NCBI GenBank assembly: GCA_004026145.2
Contig: CP034979.1
Location: 9,389,746-9,453,745 of the forward strand
DNA from: Takifugu bimaculatus
Taxonomy: Eukaryota; Chordata; Actinopteri; Tetraodontiformes; Tetraodontidae
DNA length: 64,000 bases
Direction: 5' to 3'
The translations under genes were made by a program, and so were the position numbers. The notes under the pieces are model-generated. The model worked only from the letters and a program-made list of their open reading frames with translations, ran no database searches and was not told where the DNA came from. Positions 24,801-36,480 of this stretch are shown one piece after another (position 1 is the stretch's first letter; every line of letters starts with the position of its first letter).

Positions 24801-27761
24801 TATCAGTCATGTGTTTCCCTTCCGGATTTGCTATTGTAGTGCTCCACCTTTTGTTGTATTTTTTCCAATTCTATTTTTATTACCGGTATACAAAACAGCT
24901 GGCTCTCATTCCTGCTCCCAGGGAACAGTCACTTATATGTGCCAGTTTATTTCAATAGCTTTTGGATGTGAAACACCCATTTGTAAGATCCTTTTAGTTT
25001 ACGATCACTTGCAAATTAAACGTTTCACTCTAATGTGGATAAGATACCCTAAAATGATCTTTTAGGTCCTAACAGAATCCATTGTACAAACTGTGTCACA
25101 ATGTCACTCCTCAAATGCTTCTCATTATTGTAACATTGATTGAACTAATGCATACAGCAACAAGAACTATTATTGGCTTATTACTGTGATGGTAGTTGCG
25201 GCCATATGCATTAGTTAATGAAAACGCAGTGTAATATTTTGACTCTAAATATTGTCGAGCTGATGTGCTCTCTTGCTTGCAGACCTTTGAGGAGTTTGAC
25301 TTGTTCAACCTCATTGGGATCATCTGTGGCCTGGCCATCTACAATCTCACTATAGTGGAGCTCCAGTTCCCCGTTGCCCTTTACAAGAAGCTCCTGAAGA
25401 AGAAACCAACACTTGATGACTTGAAAGAGCTCACGCCAGATGTCGGAAGGTCAGAAAAGGTTCACACACTTTAGATGTGTTTAGAGTGTCGCTTTCAGCC
25501 TCAGTATCTTTTGAACTGAATTTAAAGCTGCTGTTAGAATAGAAGATGTCACAAGAGCTGCTAATAATATTGTAAAAGGTGTATATTTGTGTTCTCTCAC
25601 ACCAGGAGTCTACAGGCACTACTGGATTACCCAGAAGATGACCTTGAGGAAACATTCTGCTTAAACTTTACAGTAAAACTGACCAACTGTATCTGGTTTA
25701 TTCAGTGTAAAATAATTACCCAATATGCGGTTGTGTTCAGAATAATAGTGTATAAAAAAAGTGTATAAAAAATAAAATATTGATAAAAGCTTTTAAATTC
25801 ATACATGGTAATACACTGGGGACACTGCATTCTTTTCAAATGAAGAAAACTCATCATTTGTATTATTTTACAGAAAAACAGTGGAATATGGGGCTGTTTA
25901 AAATGATAGCTTATCCATTACTGTATAAACTAAAAAATGCTTGAAGCTGTAGCTTTTCTAACATTTACTCGTATAGCCTTGACCTCTGTGTTGCATGGAC
26001 TTGAGCAACTTCTTCCAACTGTGAACAGGCATTCCAACAATTTAACTACAACAAGTCCGCATGTTTTGTCTCATGAACAGCATTTTTTTAATCACCACAC
26101 TTGTCTTCTATGGGCTTGTGTTCTGGGGACTGACCTAGCCACTCCATAACACTGGTCTGGAACCAGGATGCTGCTCACTTACTGATGTGTTCAGGGTCAT
26201 GAGCTTGTTGAAATGCCCATTCAACTGGAATAATGCAACTTGACCCCTTAAATCAAGTCTCAGCAGTATGATACGCCCCCGGATCGTGATGCATTTGCCG
26301 CCAGACTCCACAGCCTTCACAGCTGCACGGTGGCTTGAATTCAGTGTTGAAGGGTCATCTGGCAAACTGAGGCTCCTAGACCAACACAAAAAGAACAATT
26401 TAGTTTAATCAGTTCCATTCATGGCTGTTTCTGATCTCCCGAGGGCTATCATTGGATGTCTTTGCTATTTGTCCTATTAGTCTGTCCATTCTGACCATGG
26501 ATTTCAGTTTTCTTCCGCATTGTTCTGGCTTTGGATGTCATTTTGAAGCAATTTCAGGTCATTTGAACTATTATTTTCTCTACTTCTTATTTGTCTTCAT
26601 TTCTTGATTTGGGAAAAAAATATGCAGTGTTCCTAATGTTTGTTCCTGTGTGAATGTTAACGCTATTTTAAGCTTTATTCACTTTATTAAACACAGTTAT
26701 TTTCAACACAACTTTGCCAATAACATAATTAATATCTAATTAATTCTCAGATCACAGAGGAAAATTATGGTGCCACAGAAGTTTTTGAACTAATACCTAA
26801 TGGTGAAAACATCAGTGTCAATAAATCAAACAGGTAAGTGTTTCCTGCTTCAGCTAGGAGCTTTTTATTTATCTCTGTTTATTCCCAATCCAACCGCAGA
26901 TACATAGAAAGTCACATGACAAATTTAAATAGTAATAAAACTTTATCATGTTGCTAACTCAGTCCTGCTTAATTTTGAAAGATATTTAACAAATCATTTT
27001 CTTCCAGGAACTACTTTTTTTTAAAGGGTTTACTGTAGGAATTTATTAATTTATTCCTTCCTCTAGGCAAGAGTTTGTCAACGCATATGTTGACTATGTT
27101 TTCAACACATCGGTGGCGCCGTTGTTTGAGTACTTCTATGCAGGCTTTCACAAGGTGTGTGGTGGAAAAGTTCTCGAACTGTTCCAGCCGAATGAGCTGC
27201 AAGCCATGGTCATTGGCAACACCAGCTATGACTGGGCGGAGCTTGAGAAGGTCTCTTTAACACCTGTTTCTTTGCCTTTTGCTAATGTAGTATAAACATG
27301 AAACATTTACTCATCCATTGGAATGGTGCAATTTGTGTCCCCTCTCTCCAGAGTACTGAATACAAAGGAGAATACTGGAAGGACCATCCCACCATCACGC
27401 TTTTCTGGGAGGTATTCCACAGTCTCCCCTTACAGAAGAAAAAACAGTTTCTCTGTAAGTGTCCCCTCTTTATGAAAAAAATAAAAGAAATTGGATTACT
27501 TTCTGCCAAGTGCAGTTTATAATTTCATTAACGATGTTTCTGGTCTCTTAAGTGTTCCTCACAGGAAGTGACCGCATACCTATCTTGGGCATGAAAAGCT
27601 TGAAGCTGGTGATTCAGCCCACTGGTGGAGGGGAGCATTACTTACCTGTTGCTCACACCTGCTTCAACCTGCTGGATCTACCCAAATACACCAGTACTGA
27701 GACTCTGCGGGAGAAGCTTCTACATGCTATAGATCACAATCAAGGATTTAATCTTGCCTGA
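15807..27761 (+). CDS. herc4: herc4, HECT and RCC1-like E3 ubiquitin ligase, 23 coding exons, one apparent +1 frameshift
   Basis: HERC4 is a cytosolic HECT E3 ligase. Coding exons: 15807-16032, 16122-16281, 17252-17328, 17418-17639, 17720-17811, 18623-18754, 18861-19015, 19877-19953, 20045-20160, 20273-20332, 20531-20642, 22521-22710, 22797-22969, 23043-23162, 23520-23618, 23719-23883, 24018-24161, 25283-25449, 25606-25672, 26751-26833, 27067-27250, 27352-27454, 27553-27761. Together they give 1,043 residues (human 1,057). The N-terminal half holds RCC1 blades (GQLGLGG, GHEKPRKKP, GAGGYGQLGHNS, GLGGNGQLG). The C-terminal HECT domain has FVGEEAVDAGGVRKEF and the active-site block HTCFNLLDLPKY, catalytic Cys about residue 1011. 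Two introns use GC donors (after 17811 and 19015). Near 18737 one extra base breaks the frame just before a conserved CGRQHT motif. The N-terminus matches HERC4 rather than HERC3. Confidence 0.95.
18290..18500. repeat. Possible SINE-like dispersed repeat in a herc4 intron
   Basis: The segment around 18430-18490 (CAAGCCCATAACCTTCTT, then TGCTGTGAAGG and CTAACCACTATGCC) resembles a sequence dispersed in many fish genomes. Assignment is from memory of the pattern only. Confidence 0.3.
20684..22130 (+). mobile_element. Degenerate Tc1-like transposon in a herc4 intron
   Basis: Ends are inverted repeats: the left end (GGGAAATAATTATTTGATCC) matches the reverse complement of the right end (GGGAAATGATTATGTAATCC). 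The interior, plus strand, is a decayed Tc1-family transposase gene (recognisable stretches around 21640-21690 and 21925-22020, such as the sequence for WAKIPPELCANLV). Many stops and indels show it is dead. Confidence 0.8.
24240..24780. repeat. Possible MITE in a herc4 intron
   Basis: The segment has motifs (GTAGATCATCAGGATGTGC; GGTAGATCAGGCCC at the right) that look like a dispersed fish MITE. I cannot define termini or a target duplication. Confidence 0.25.
25731..26640 (-). mobile_element. Decayed Tc1/mariner-like element in a herc4 intron
   Basis: The left end TTCAGAATAATAGTG resembles the terminus of a fish Tc1/mariner group. The interior, read on the minus strand, gives short transposase-like stretches broken by stops. 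The right terminus is unclear. Confidence 0.4.
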
Positions 27762-28335
27762 ACCCTCATATGCAGTGACTGGGCTGTCAGTGACCCAACA
27801 CATTTCCAAGTTTGATTCTGCAGTTTTAAATCCCGTTAGAAGAATTAAAGCAGCAGAAATAGTTAGATGGATGTGTAAGCTTTGACGATAAGCCTAGCTT
27901 TGATTTTGTTTTATCAAATTTTGGTCCAGCAAACAAAATTTTATGCACCTATGTAGATATGCTTTCATTAATGCTATGACAAATATCAGGTCACCTACTG
28001 ACACAAAGTGTGCACAGCAGTCCTCAAAGAGTTGAAATAAATAAGGCATCGGAAATAAATGGGGATGATTAAGTAATGCAGTTGGGTTGGTATGCTTTAT
28101 TTCACATTAAATCTAAATTTAACAGTGAAAAGATGTCAACCTAAATTGACGTTAACTTTTTTCTTTACAAGAGTTGAATAAATGAGAATCCATGATGGAA
28201 AAAAAATCCAGACAAAACAATTCAGGTCAGGTTTATATTTTAATGACAAAATGATGTGGTAAATGATATCCACAACCTGGTGTATACAGCCATGACAAAG
28301 GCACGTGGTTCCTGTATTGTCTGTACAGTTTGTGT
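27762..28335. other. Convergent 3' regions of herc4 and cox5b
   Basis: The herc4 and cox5b stop codons face each other across about 575 bases. herc4 has an AATAAA at 28036-28041. cox5b has an ATTAAA-type signal on the minus strand at 28239-28244. No other gene is seen. Confidence 0.55.
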
Positions 28336-29580
28336 TCAGTGGGGCAGCTCATGGTGGACCAGCTTATAGTGGGAACCACAGGAAGGGCAGCGTTGGGATG
28401 GTCCCTCATGAAGCCAGAACCACACGATAGCTGTGTTGTCCTCTTCACCTGCACATAATTCTATAATAACTTGGCTGTCTGTAATATACTGGTACATGAA
28501 TGTCTCATCCAGAATGGGCACCACTTACAAAGACAGCCCACCAGTCTTTTATTAACAGTGGATGGCACAATGTGGGGGTCCTCCTTGGTGCCGGCGTACT
28601 CTTTGGGCTTCAGCATGCTGTAGGGATCCTTCAAATGAAATTCAGTGAGTTAGCGTATAAAAATTGCAATTACATGAGAAATGCTGCTCATGTAGAATAC
28701 CTTTCCAAGTTTCAGGGCCTGCAGTGCGCGCCGTTCCAGACCAGTGGCCTGCTCTTCATCCGTGGGAATTCCTGAAATACACATATTGGATATGTTGATT
28801 TGATTTGGTCCAACAAATGTACATAATTCATCTTAAAACTATCACAGCAACCCTGTTCACAGCTTTTGTAGGAAAACAACTGCAAATTAACTTCATTCTT
28901 TCATTTACTATTCTTTATTATTTCCTCTTCTTAGGCTTCCATTTCTGAGTAAAAGCCTAATTTTTATTGACCCTAACCCAATTCCTTTGCAAGGCTCCTA
29001 TCTTTACTGGACGAACACGCACCCTAACCCCTTTTTATTGGCCATCCTAAACTGCGCCATCCACACCGCCCTTCTGCTGCTGCTCCATATCAGGATTCTG
29101 GCACCGAACCAAGTGTGTTCCAGAGAAGGTGGACCTGCCCAAGGCCTGACTGCCAGTTAAAGTCCGAATGACCTTCAGTGTTTGATCCGCACGTTCAGTA
29201 TGAAGGTGGACAATTCGCGTGTGCTCTCCGACCTCTCTGAATCAACATTAACGCATATTAACTGCGTCTAAACACATGTGTATGTGCATATATATTCATA
29301 ACGTTAGTCGCTCCCGTAAAATATCCGTCACTGGGTGCTACACTCGTTCTTCCAGAGAGAAATTTAGTTTGTAAACTGCGCGACAAATCAAAGGTAAAGT
29401 CTGTTACCGCGCACGGACAGAGGTTGCCACAGATGTCACTTGCGCTTCTTGCGCGGCCTGTCGCCGTCAGTCACACGCACCTTTGAGGGTGGCCATCGCC
29501 CGGTGGAGGGGTCTGGCTGTCAAATTGCGCCTTAACTGCATCGTCGAGGTTAGACAAGCTCGAAGAAATCGCCCCGCCAT
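28336..29580 (-). CDS. cox5b: cox5b, cytochrome c oxidase subunit 5B, 127 aa, four exons
   Basis: This is a nuclear-encoded, zinc-binding subunit of mitochondrial respiratory complex IV. Minus-strand exons are 29580-29481, 28771-28701, 28628-28529 and 28448-28336, joined in consistent phase to 127 residues (human 129). The N-terminus (MAGRFLRACLTS, Arg-rich, few acids) fits a mitochondrial targeting peptide. The mature part begins near GIPTDEEQATGLE, a strongly conserved block. The four zinc ligands are present as Cys89, Cys91, Cys111 and Cys114 (GCLCEEDN and CPSCGSHYKL). Start ATG 29580 is preferred because it gives a presequence of normal length; an upstream in-frame ATG at 29679 would add about 33 residues. 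The gene is convergent with herc4. Confidence 0.96.
28772..29480 (-). other. cox5b intron 1
   Basis: A single GT-AG intron of about 709 bases between the presequence exon and the second exon. No repeat or ORF inside it is supported. Confidence 0.8.
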
Positions 29581-29948
29581 CGTGGTCAGACTTCTAGGTA
29601 CAGAGAATGACCTGCAAATGACGGCAAATTGGACTGAAACGACCCCGACAGCGATCACAGTGACAAGCGATCCGACCAATCAGAGGATCCAGGACCTCGG
29701 ATTAACCAATAGAGGGAGCACGGACAGGTGGGATTAGCGGCTAAATGTGAAAGTAAAACATTCAAGCTATTATTTCGCGATATATGAACGCTGTTGTGAC
29801 TGTTGATCATATTTATAATTATCCAATTTATTAATATACAGCCATAAAACAAGATGACAGCCCTCCTCTGATTTCATTAGTTTCTTGATGAGGAACCAGA
29901 CCCCAGTTAAAACATGGAAGAAAATAAATATATGGAAGAAGAAAATTA

Positions 29949-29953
<5 letters not shown>
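29581..29953. other. cox5b upstream region
   Basis: Should contain the cox5b promoter. No TATA box is evident near the start, as expected for a housekeeping gene. Nothing else is recognised. Confidence 0.4.

Positions 29954-30037
<84 letters not shown>
29954..30037. repeat. (TG)n(TA)n microsatellite followed by poly-T
   Basis: About 37 bases of TG repeat, 30 bases of TA repeat and an 18-base T run. It marks the outer left edge of the large inverted duplication. Confidence 0.95.
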
Positions 30038-30065
30038 TAAACTAATCAAATCAGTGAAGACCGAC

Positions 30066-31900
30066 ATATCAATCAATCAATCAATCTTTATTTATATAGC
30101 GTCTTATACAATCAAAATTGTTTCAAGGCGCTTTCCAGAATCCCAGGGCCTGACCCCAGACAAGCAACAGTGGCAAGGAAAAACTCCCCTTTAACAGGAA
30201 GAAACCTTGAGCAGGACCAGGCTCATGTGAGGGGACCCTCCTGCTGATGGCCGGCTGGGTAAAGAGAGAGGAGAAGAGGGAGGACAGGTAGAGGATAGGA
30301 TAGGTAGGAGAGGAGAGGGGTAGAGGAGAGGAGAAGTAGAGTGAAGGGGAGGTAGAGGAGAGGAGAAGGAGGAGGAGGGGAAAGAGGAGAGGAAAGAAGA
30401 GGAGAGGGAGAGGAAAAGGAGAAGGAGGGGGAGAGGAGAGGAGAGGAGAGGAGAGGAGAGGAGAGGAGAGGAGAGGAGAGGAGGAGGGAGAGGGAGAGGG
30501 AGAGGAGAGGCACAGAGCACAGAAAACACACACAAAAAATATGATGCACAATCACTTCAGCGGGGCCGGCGGTCATTATGCAGCTCCGATGGCAGCGATA
30601 CCTGTAAATAAATAGAGGGGGGGGGGGTGGGGGGAGAAGCAGAAAAACTACACAAGAATCAGCATAACTAGTCTGCTTGATGACGAGAGGAAAGGAGAGG
30701 AAAGGAGAGGAAACCATGACCCAGTGGAGTGACAGAGGCCTGTCAGGTGATCATGTTTCCGGACCCCGGCAGCCTTGGCCTATAGCAGCATAACTAAGAT
30801 GTGACCTAACGATTAGACGACCCCCTAGGTATGATAATTTGTCTGTCTATGATAGTAACTGGAACTACTGAATTAGTAACAATAAGCTTTTTCAAAGAGG
30901 TAGGTTTTGAGTCTAATCTTAAAAGTAGCGATGGAGTCAGCCTCCCGTACCCGGACAGGGAGCTGGTTCCATAGCAGGGGGGCCTGGTAGCTAAATGCTC
31001 GGCCCCCCATTCTACTCCTGGAAACTCTGGGAACCACAAGTAGACCAGCATTCTGAGAGCGGAGCGGTCTATTGGGCTGGTAAGGTATCACTAGCTCCTC
31101 CAGGTAGGATGGAGCTAGGCCTCTGAGGACCTTGTAGGTCAAAAGAAGGGTTTTAAAAATTATTCTAAATTTAACGGGCAGCCAGTGAAGCGACGCCAGT
31201 ACAGGAGTAATGTGATCTCTTTTGTCAATACCTGTCAGAACTCTGGCTGCAGCATTTTGGATCAACTGGAGGCTTCTTAAAGAGTTGTTTGGACACCCTG
31301 ATAATAAGGAGTTACAGTAGTCCAGCCTGGAAGTAACAAATGCATGGACTAACTTTTCAGCATCATGGTGGGTCAGTAGCTTCCTGATCTTTGAGATGTT
31401 CCTCAAGTGAAAAAAGGCACTTCTAGAGACTAATTTAATGTGTGAGTTGAAGGAGAGGTTTTGATCAAAAGTTACTCCTAGATTCCTCACAGAGAGACTA
31501 GATGTTAATGAGATACCATCTAGAGTGATCATGTGATCTAATCTATCCCTGAGAGGTTCAGGACCAAACACCATGACCTCAGTTTTTCCTGGGTTAAGGA
31601 GGAGGAAATTTGAAGACATCCAGGACTTTATGTCTTTAAGACAGGTCTGGAGCTTCACTAACTTCTCTGTCTCCTCGGGTTTCATGGATAAATAAAGCTG
31701 AGTGTCATCAGCATAACAATGAAAATTTATCCCATGCTGCTGAATAATGTTCCCTAAGGGAAGCATGTACAATGTGAAGAGGATTGGTCCGAGTACAGAA
31801 CCTTGAGGAACTCCATGGCTAACCCTACTGTATGAGGAGGGAACGCCATGGACATGGGCAAACTGGTATCTATCAGATAAGTATGATCTAAACCAGTCTA
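30066..31900 (-). mobile_element. L2-clade LINE copy B, 5' truncated
   Basis: Minus-strand ORF at 31772-30873 (299 aa) plus open sequence upstream gives the palm and C-terminal part of the RT, including the YADD catalytic motif (FHCYADDTQLYL) and VPQGSVLGPILF. The 3' end is CGCTATATAAATAAAGATTG repeats, the short-tandem tail typical of the L2/CR1 group. The 3' UTR holds a long GAGAG-rich homopurine tract at 30240-30510. The copy stops abruptly at the hAT terminus at 31901. Confidence 0.88.
30240..30510. repeat. Homopurine (GGAGA)n-rich tract in L2 copy B
   Basis: About 270 bases almost entirely of purines on the plus strand, with perfect GGAGA units at about 30430-30480. The mirrored homopyrimidine tract is in copy C at 38640-38880. 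Long Ser/Pro ORFs over it are artefacts of the repeat. Confidence 0.9.
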
Positions 31901-33382
31901 GTGCCGATGACGTTTGAAGCTTCGAACATCATCGCTGTTTCGCTTCGCGCCTTATTGCTTCAAAATGTTTCGAAGCCTTTCATTGCCTCAGTCTTTCAGT
32001 GTGTGTCATTGGCTCATGGTGTTTCAATGCATTCTGAGCCAATGACAGCTTGACAGGTTTGACAGATTTGAGTGGTTTGATGGCATACCAGCTATATAAG
32101 ATTCATTATTATGCTTCAAAATTGTTGGGTTGTGAGGAGATAGAGATTTGGAGAGTGAGAGTTAGAGTATTTTGGCAAGTTTCATGGTGAGTACCACCAA
32201 TAAGCGACGTTCTAAAGTTTGGGATCATTTTGATCTCATAGCACCAAATAAGGTATAATGCAGTTCATAGCATACATTTTATGTTTCCATAATTGAATTG
32301 TATTTTTAATTTTTAAATGGTTCTCAAAATTACAATTGCTCGTAGGTGTGGTGTTTGCAATGCACACAAGAGTTGTCTTACAGCAACAACACATCATAGA
32401 TTGCTGAGACGCTTGCGTGCTAGGCATGACGACAATCATACCCAGCAAACCTGTGACCCTGTCAACACTGGAAATCCTGACAGTAAGCTAAATATATACG
32501 TGTATATATATATATATATATATACTGTATATATGTATGTGTGTGTCTATTTATTGTAGATGTTGTGTTGAAACATCCATTTTTTTATTCAGTCATTCAT
32601 TGTCTTACTGTCTGTGTCACAGATATTTGATAGAACAAATTCTGACAGAGCTGAGGATCCCTTGAAGTACTGGGTGGCACAAAAGACTTTATATCCTACG
32701 CTGTGGAAACTTGCATGCAAGTATCTGTGCATCCCAGCATCATCTGTTCCCTGTGAAAGGATATTTTCCAAAGCTGGGGAAGCTGGTCAGCCAGAAGAGG
32801 AGCAGACCGAAGCCTGCAACAGCAGAAAAAAAATTATATTTCTCAATAAAAACCTGTGAAGAGGAAATAACTTATCTGCTTCTGTGAATAATCATTCCAA
32901 ATCAATCATACAAGACCCCAAATGACAAACCATTATCTTTAAAGGTTTTCCTTAAAAACACTTCACACACACAAAAACAATGTTTCTGAATTCAAACAAC
33001 ATAATCATTTGCAGAGTAGGAAGGATCTCTAATCCTGTTAGGGATTTTAGAACAGTTTTTAAATAAATCTCAAAGTGTTCAATAAACCCTTAACCAACAC
33101 TGAACCCTTAATATAATTTGCATTTATTCTTTAGGTTAATCTTAAATGTGTTTTAGAGTAAGGGGGAAGAGCATCTGCATATTTTATTGTAAAGACGATA
33201 TAATCATTATTTGGTATTAATGAACAAAACACCTGATGAGCACACAATGAACTTTTATTGGTGTCATGGGATTGAAACAGTGCCAGTGCTTCAGTCGTGC
33301 TCTTTAGAGGTTGCTGTGGCTTCAGTTGTCCACCAGATGTCACCATCACCGAAGTCTTGAAGCTTTGAATCTTGTTCGGCAC
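31901..33382 (+). mobile_element. Internally deleted hAT transposon (BED finger and dimerisation domain only)
   Basis: The first coding block, 32184-32252, encodes a BED zinc-finger start (MVSTTNKRRSKVWDHFDLI) and ends at a splice donor. The next block from about 32337 supplies the Cys pair of the finger before a frame break. The block at about 32614-32859 encodes the hAT C-terminal dimerisation region (DPLKYWVAQK, IPASSVPCERIFSKAGE). The central RNase H-like catalytic part is absent. Ends GTGCCGA... and ...TCGGCAC with nearby GAAGCTTCGAA-like repeats are inverted. No clear 8-bp target duplication surrounds them. The 3' 450 bases recur inverted at 36790-37243. Confidence 0.75.
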
Positions 33383-33677
33383 AATTGTGAGGAAAGCCTC
33401 AGTGCTTCATCAAGCTTCACTTGCCCACCACGAGGTATCGCAGATCTTTCCTGCCGGCTGCTGTCAGACTGCAGAATAAACATAATGCCCACTAGTCTGC
33501 AGACTAGCAGACATAAATAACTGCTTTTACCACTGGACTCACACAATAACATTACAATTCTCTAATAGCATTTCAACCATTCTGCACATACTGAATATTA
33601 GATATTCTGATGTGTATATTGTATACACTCTCTGTACTATGGTCAGGTATACAAAAGGCTGATTATCCATTTATCTT

Positions 33678-33679
<2 letters not shown>

Positions 33680-33718
<39 letters not shown>

Positions 33719-33742
33719 ATATATATATATATATATATATAT
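33680..33742. repeat. (CA)n(TA)n microsatellite at palindrome centre, left side
   Basis: About 36 bases of CA repeat then about 26 bases of TA repeat, directly abutting the R4/Dong-like element. The mirrored (TA)n(GT)n is at 36481-36530. Confidence 0.95.
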
Positions 33743-36480
33743 GACAGACGGAATCGAGACAAGGGCAGCTGACCTGAGAGAGAGAATCATGGAGTCCTGG
33801 GAGAACTCAACTACCTCCCTGCCAAGGCTAACACACAAAGTACCAGACGAATCTCTACTGGAAGACTTGAACACGGCGCTGTCAACCATCCCTACCACTA
33901 CCATCACTGAGACCAATCAGCTGATGTATGCAGCGGCAACGGTAATCCTACAGATGCTTGGCTATAAGATGAAGAGCACGAATAGCCATAAGGAGCAAAT
34001 GGCCCCATGGAGGAGAAGGCTAGAGGCAAAAATCATGGCAACACGGAGAGAAGTCAGCCTCCTAACAGAGCTGAGTAGAGGCGTGAAACTAAGGACAGAG
34101 CGGCCCAAGAAGTACAACAAACTGTCCATACCTGAGGCACTGGAGACTGCTAAGCAAAGGCTCACAGCCCTGGCTACCCAACTAAAGCGGTACACAAGAG
34201 AAGTAGAGGAAAGGAGAATAAACAGGGTGTTCTCCACTAACCCAGCAAAGGTCTACTCTTAATGGCAGGGCAACAAGATGACAACAGACCCCCCAGGGCT
34301 GAGAACAATACTGGAAGAGTATCTGGGAGAAAAAGGCAACGCATAACACTACTGCCCGATGGCTGCAAGACCTACAGACTGAACACAGCCAACTCCCAGA
34401 ACAAGACCCAGTAGTCATCACCTTAGCAGACATCCAAGCAAGAGTGTCCAAAATGAAGAGCTGGACAGCACCAGGGCCCGATAAGATCCACGCCTACTGG
34501 CTTAAGAAGCTGACTGCACTCCATGAATGCCTGTCAGCACAAATGAACCAGCTGCTAACATCAGGGGACCACCCAGAGTGGCTAACCCAAGGCCGGACAG
34601 TCCTCATAATGAAGGACCCCCAGAAGGGCACAATACCGTCCAACTACCGGCCCATAACCTGCCTCAGCACCACATGGAAGCTCCTATCAGGCATCATAGC
34701 GGCTAAGATCAGCAGGCACATGGATCAATACATGAGCAGAGCACAGAAAGGCATAGGGAACAACACCAGAGGTGCCAAGCACCAGCTACTGGATGACAGG
34801 GCAATCGCCCAAGACTGTAGGATGCGGCACACCAACCTGTGCACTGCCTGGATTGATGACAAGAAAGCCTATGACTCAATGCCGCACACATGGATACTAG
34901 AGTGCCTAAAGCTGTATAACATCAACAGGACACTAAGAGAGTTCATCCAGAACTCCATGAAGCTGTGGAACACAACTCTGGAGGCCAACTCAAAGCCAAT
35001 TGTGCAGGTGAGCATCAGATGTGGCATATATCAAGGAGATGCTCGGTCCCCCCTGCTGTTCTGCATAGGCCTAAACCCCCTCAGCCAGATCATCACCAAG
35101 AGTGACTATGGGTACCAGTTCCGAAGTGGAACAATCGTCAGCCACCTCCTCTACATGGACGACATCAAGCTGTATGCCAAGAACGAGCTTGACATTGACT
35201 CCCTGATTCACCTCACTAGGATCTACAGCAAAGACATTGGGATATCATTCGGGCTAGACAAATGTGGGCGGATGATATCTAGAAGGGGAAAGGTGATCGC
35301 AACTGACGGGGTTGAACTACCTGAAGGGAACATCACAGATGTGCAAGACAGTTACAAATACCTGGGGATCCCACAGGCAAATGGTAACCACGAGGAGGCA
35401 GCTAGGAGGTCAGCCACAGCCAAATACCTTCAGAGGTTAAGACAGGTCCTGAAAAGTCAGCTGAATGGTAAGCACAAGATCCAGGCCATAAACACCTACG
35501 CCCTGCCAGTAATCAGATACCCTGCTGGCATAATACCCTGGCCACTGGAAGAGATACAAGCCACTGACAAGCCAAGACAATGAAGCTCCTCACCATGCAC
35601 GGAGGGTTTCACACTAAGTCCATGTGTCCTGAGGCTGTACACAAAGCGAAAGGAAGGGGGCCGAGGACTAGTAAGTGTCCGAACTACTGTCCAGGAGGAA
35701 ACAACAAGGCCTCCAAGAATACATCAAGAAGATGGCCCCCACTGACCCACTGGTGAGTGAATGCCTCAGGCAACAAAAGCCCACCAAGGAGGAGGAACCT
35801 GAGGGGCTATCATGGAAGGACAAGCCCATGCATGGAATGTACCACCGACAAATTGAGGAAGTGGCTGATATCGAGAAAACATACCAGTGGCTGACAAAGG
35901 CCGGGCTGAAAGACAGCACAGAGGAACTAATCATGGCTGCACAAGAACAGGCCCTGAGCACCAGAGCAATAGAGGCCAGGGTCTACCATACCAGACAAGA
36001 CCCCAGGTGCAGACTGTGTGGAGATGCCCCTGAGACAGTCCAGCACATCACAGCAGGGTGCAAGATTGCTGGCAGGCAAGGCATACATGGAACGGCATAA
36101 CCGGGTGGCTGGCATAGTGTCCAGGAACATCTGCACTGAGTATGGGCTGGAGGTCCCAAGGACCAGGTGGGAGACACACAAGAAGGAACACGAGAAGCTG
36201 GAGAAGTACTAAGGGCTGAAGGAGGAGATGGAGAGAATGTGGGGCATGAAGGCAACAGTGGTCCCAGTGGTGATCGGGACACTAGGGGCAATAACACCCA
36301 ACCTGAGTAGATGGCTCCAACAGATACCAGGAACCACACCAGAGATCTCTGTCCAGAAGAGTGCAGTCCTAGGAACAGCTAAGATCCTGCGCAGAACCCT
36401 CAGACTCCCAGGCCTCTGGTAGAGGACCCAAGTCTGAAGGAAGGAGGCACCGCCCAGGAGGGCGAGGAAGAGATTTCTTT
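33743..36480 (+). mobile_element. R4/Dong-like (RLE-type) non-LTR retrotransposon, dead
   Basis: Frames at 33741-34262, 34444-35583, 35675-36100 and 36018-36422 together encode one ORF broken by stops and frameshifts. RT motifs: NYRPITCLSTTWKL, IDDKKAYDS, GDARSPLLFCIGL and YMDD at about 35152. A CCHC-type finger (CRLCGDAPETVQHITAGC) follows. The segment expected to carry the restriction-like endonuclease core appears deleted: near 36170-36185 the sequence passes directly from WETH to KKEHEKLEKY. The element is inserted within a TA microsatellite, consistent with R4/Dong elements that target simple repeats. Family name is from recalled similarity; R2/Rex6 relatives are the alternative. Confidence 0.8.

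Larger units (their letters stand above)
30038..33717. repeat. Left arm of a ~9-kb imperfect palindrome
   Basis: Reading inward, the arm contains a 25-base flank, an L2 copy (3' end outward), a hAT element and a (CA)n tract. The reverse complement of these segments, in mirrored order, occurs at 36484-39110. The outermost shared sequence TAAACTAATCAAATCAGTGA at 30038 matches the reverse complement ending at 39110. The portion 31612-32931 (L2 5' part and hAT 5' part) has no partner in the right arm. Confidence 0.85.

Noticed and set aside
29483..29737. Plus-strand ORF over the first exon of cox5b
   Set aside because: It is the reverse strand of the mitochondrial presequence exon and promoter, with no support as a gene.
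30123..30717. Long Ser/Pro-rich ORFs on the minus strand (up to 164 codons), and similar ones at 38424-39025
   Set aside because: They are translations of the homopyrimidine tract in the L2 3' UTR in all frames, with no conserved start or coding signature.
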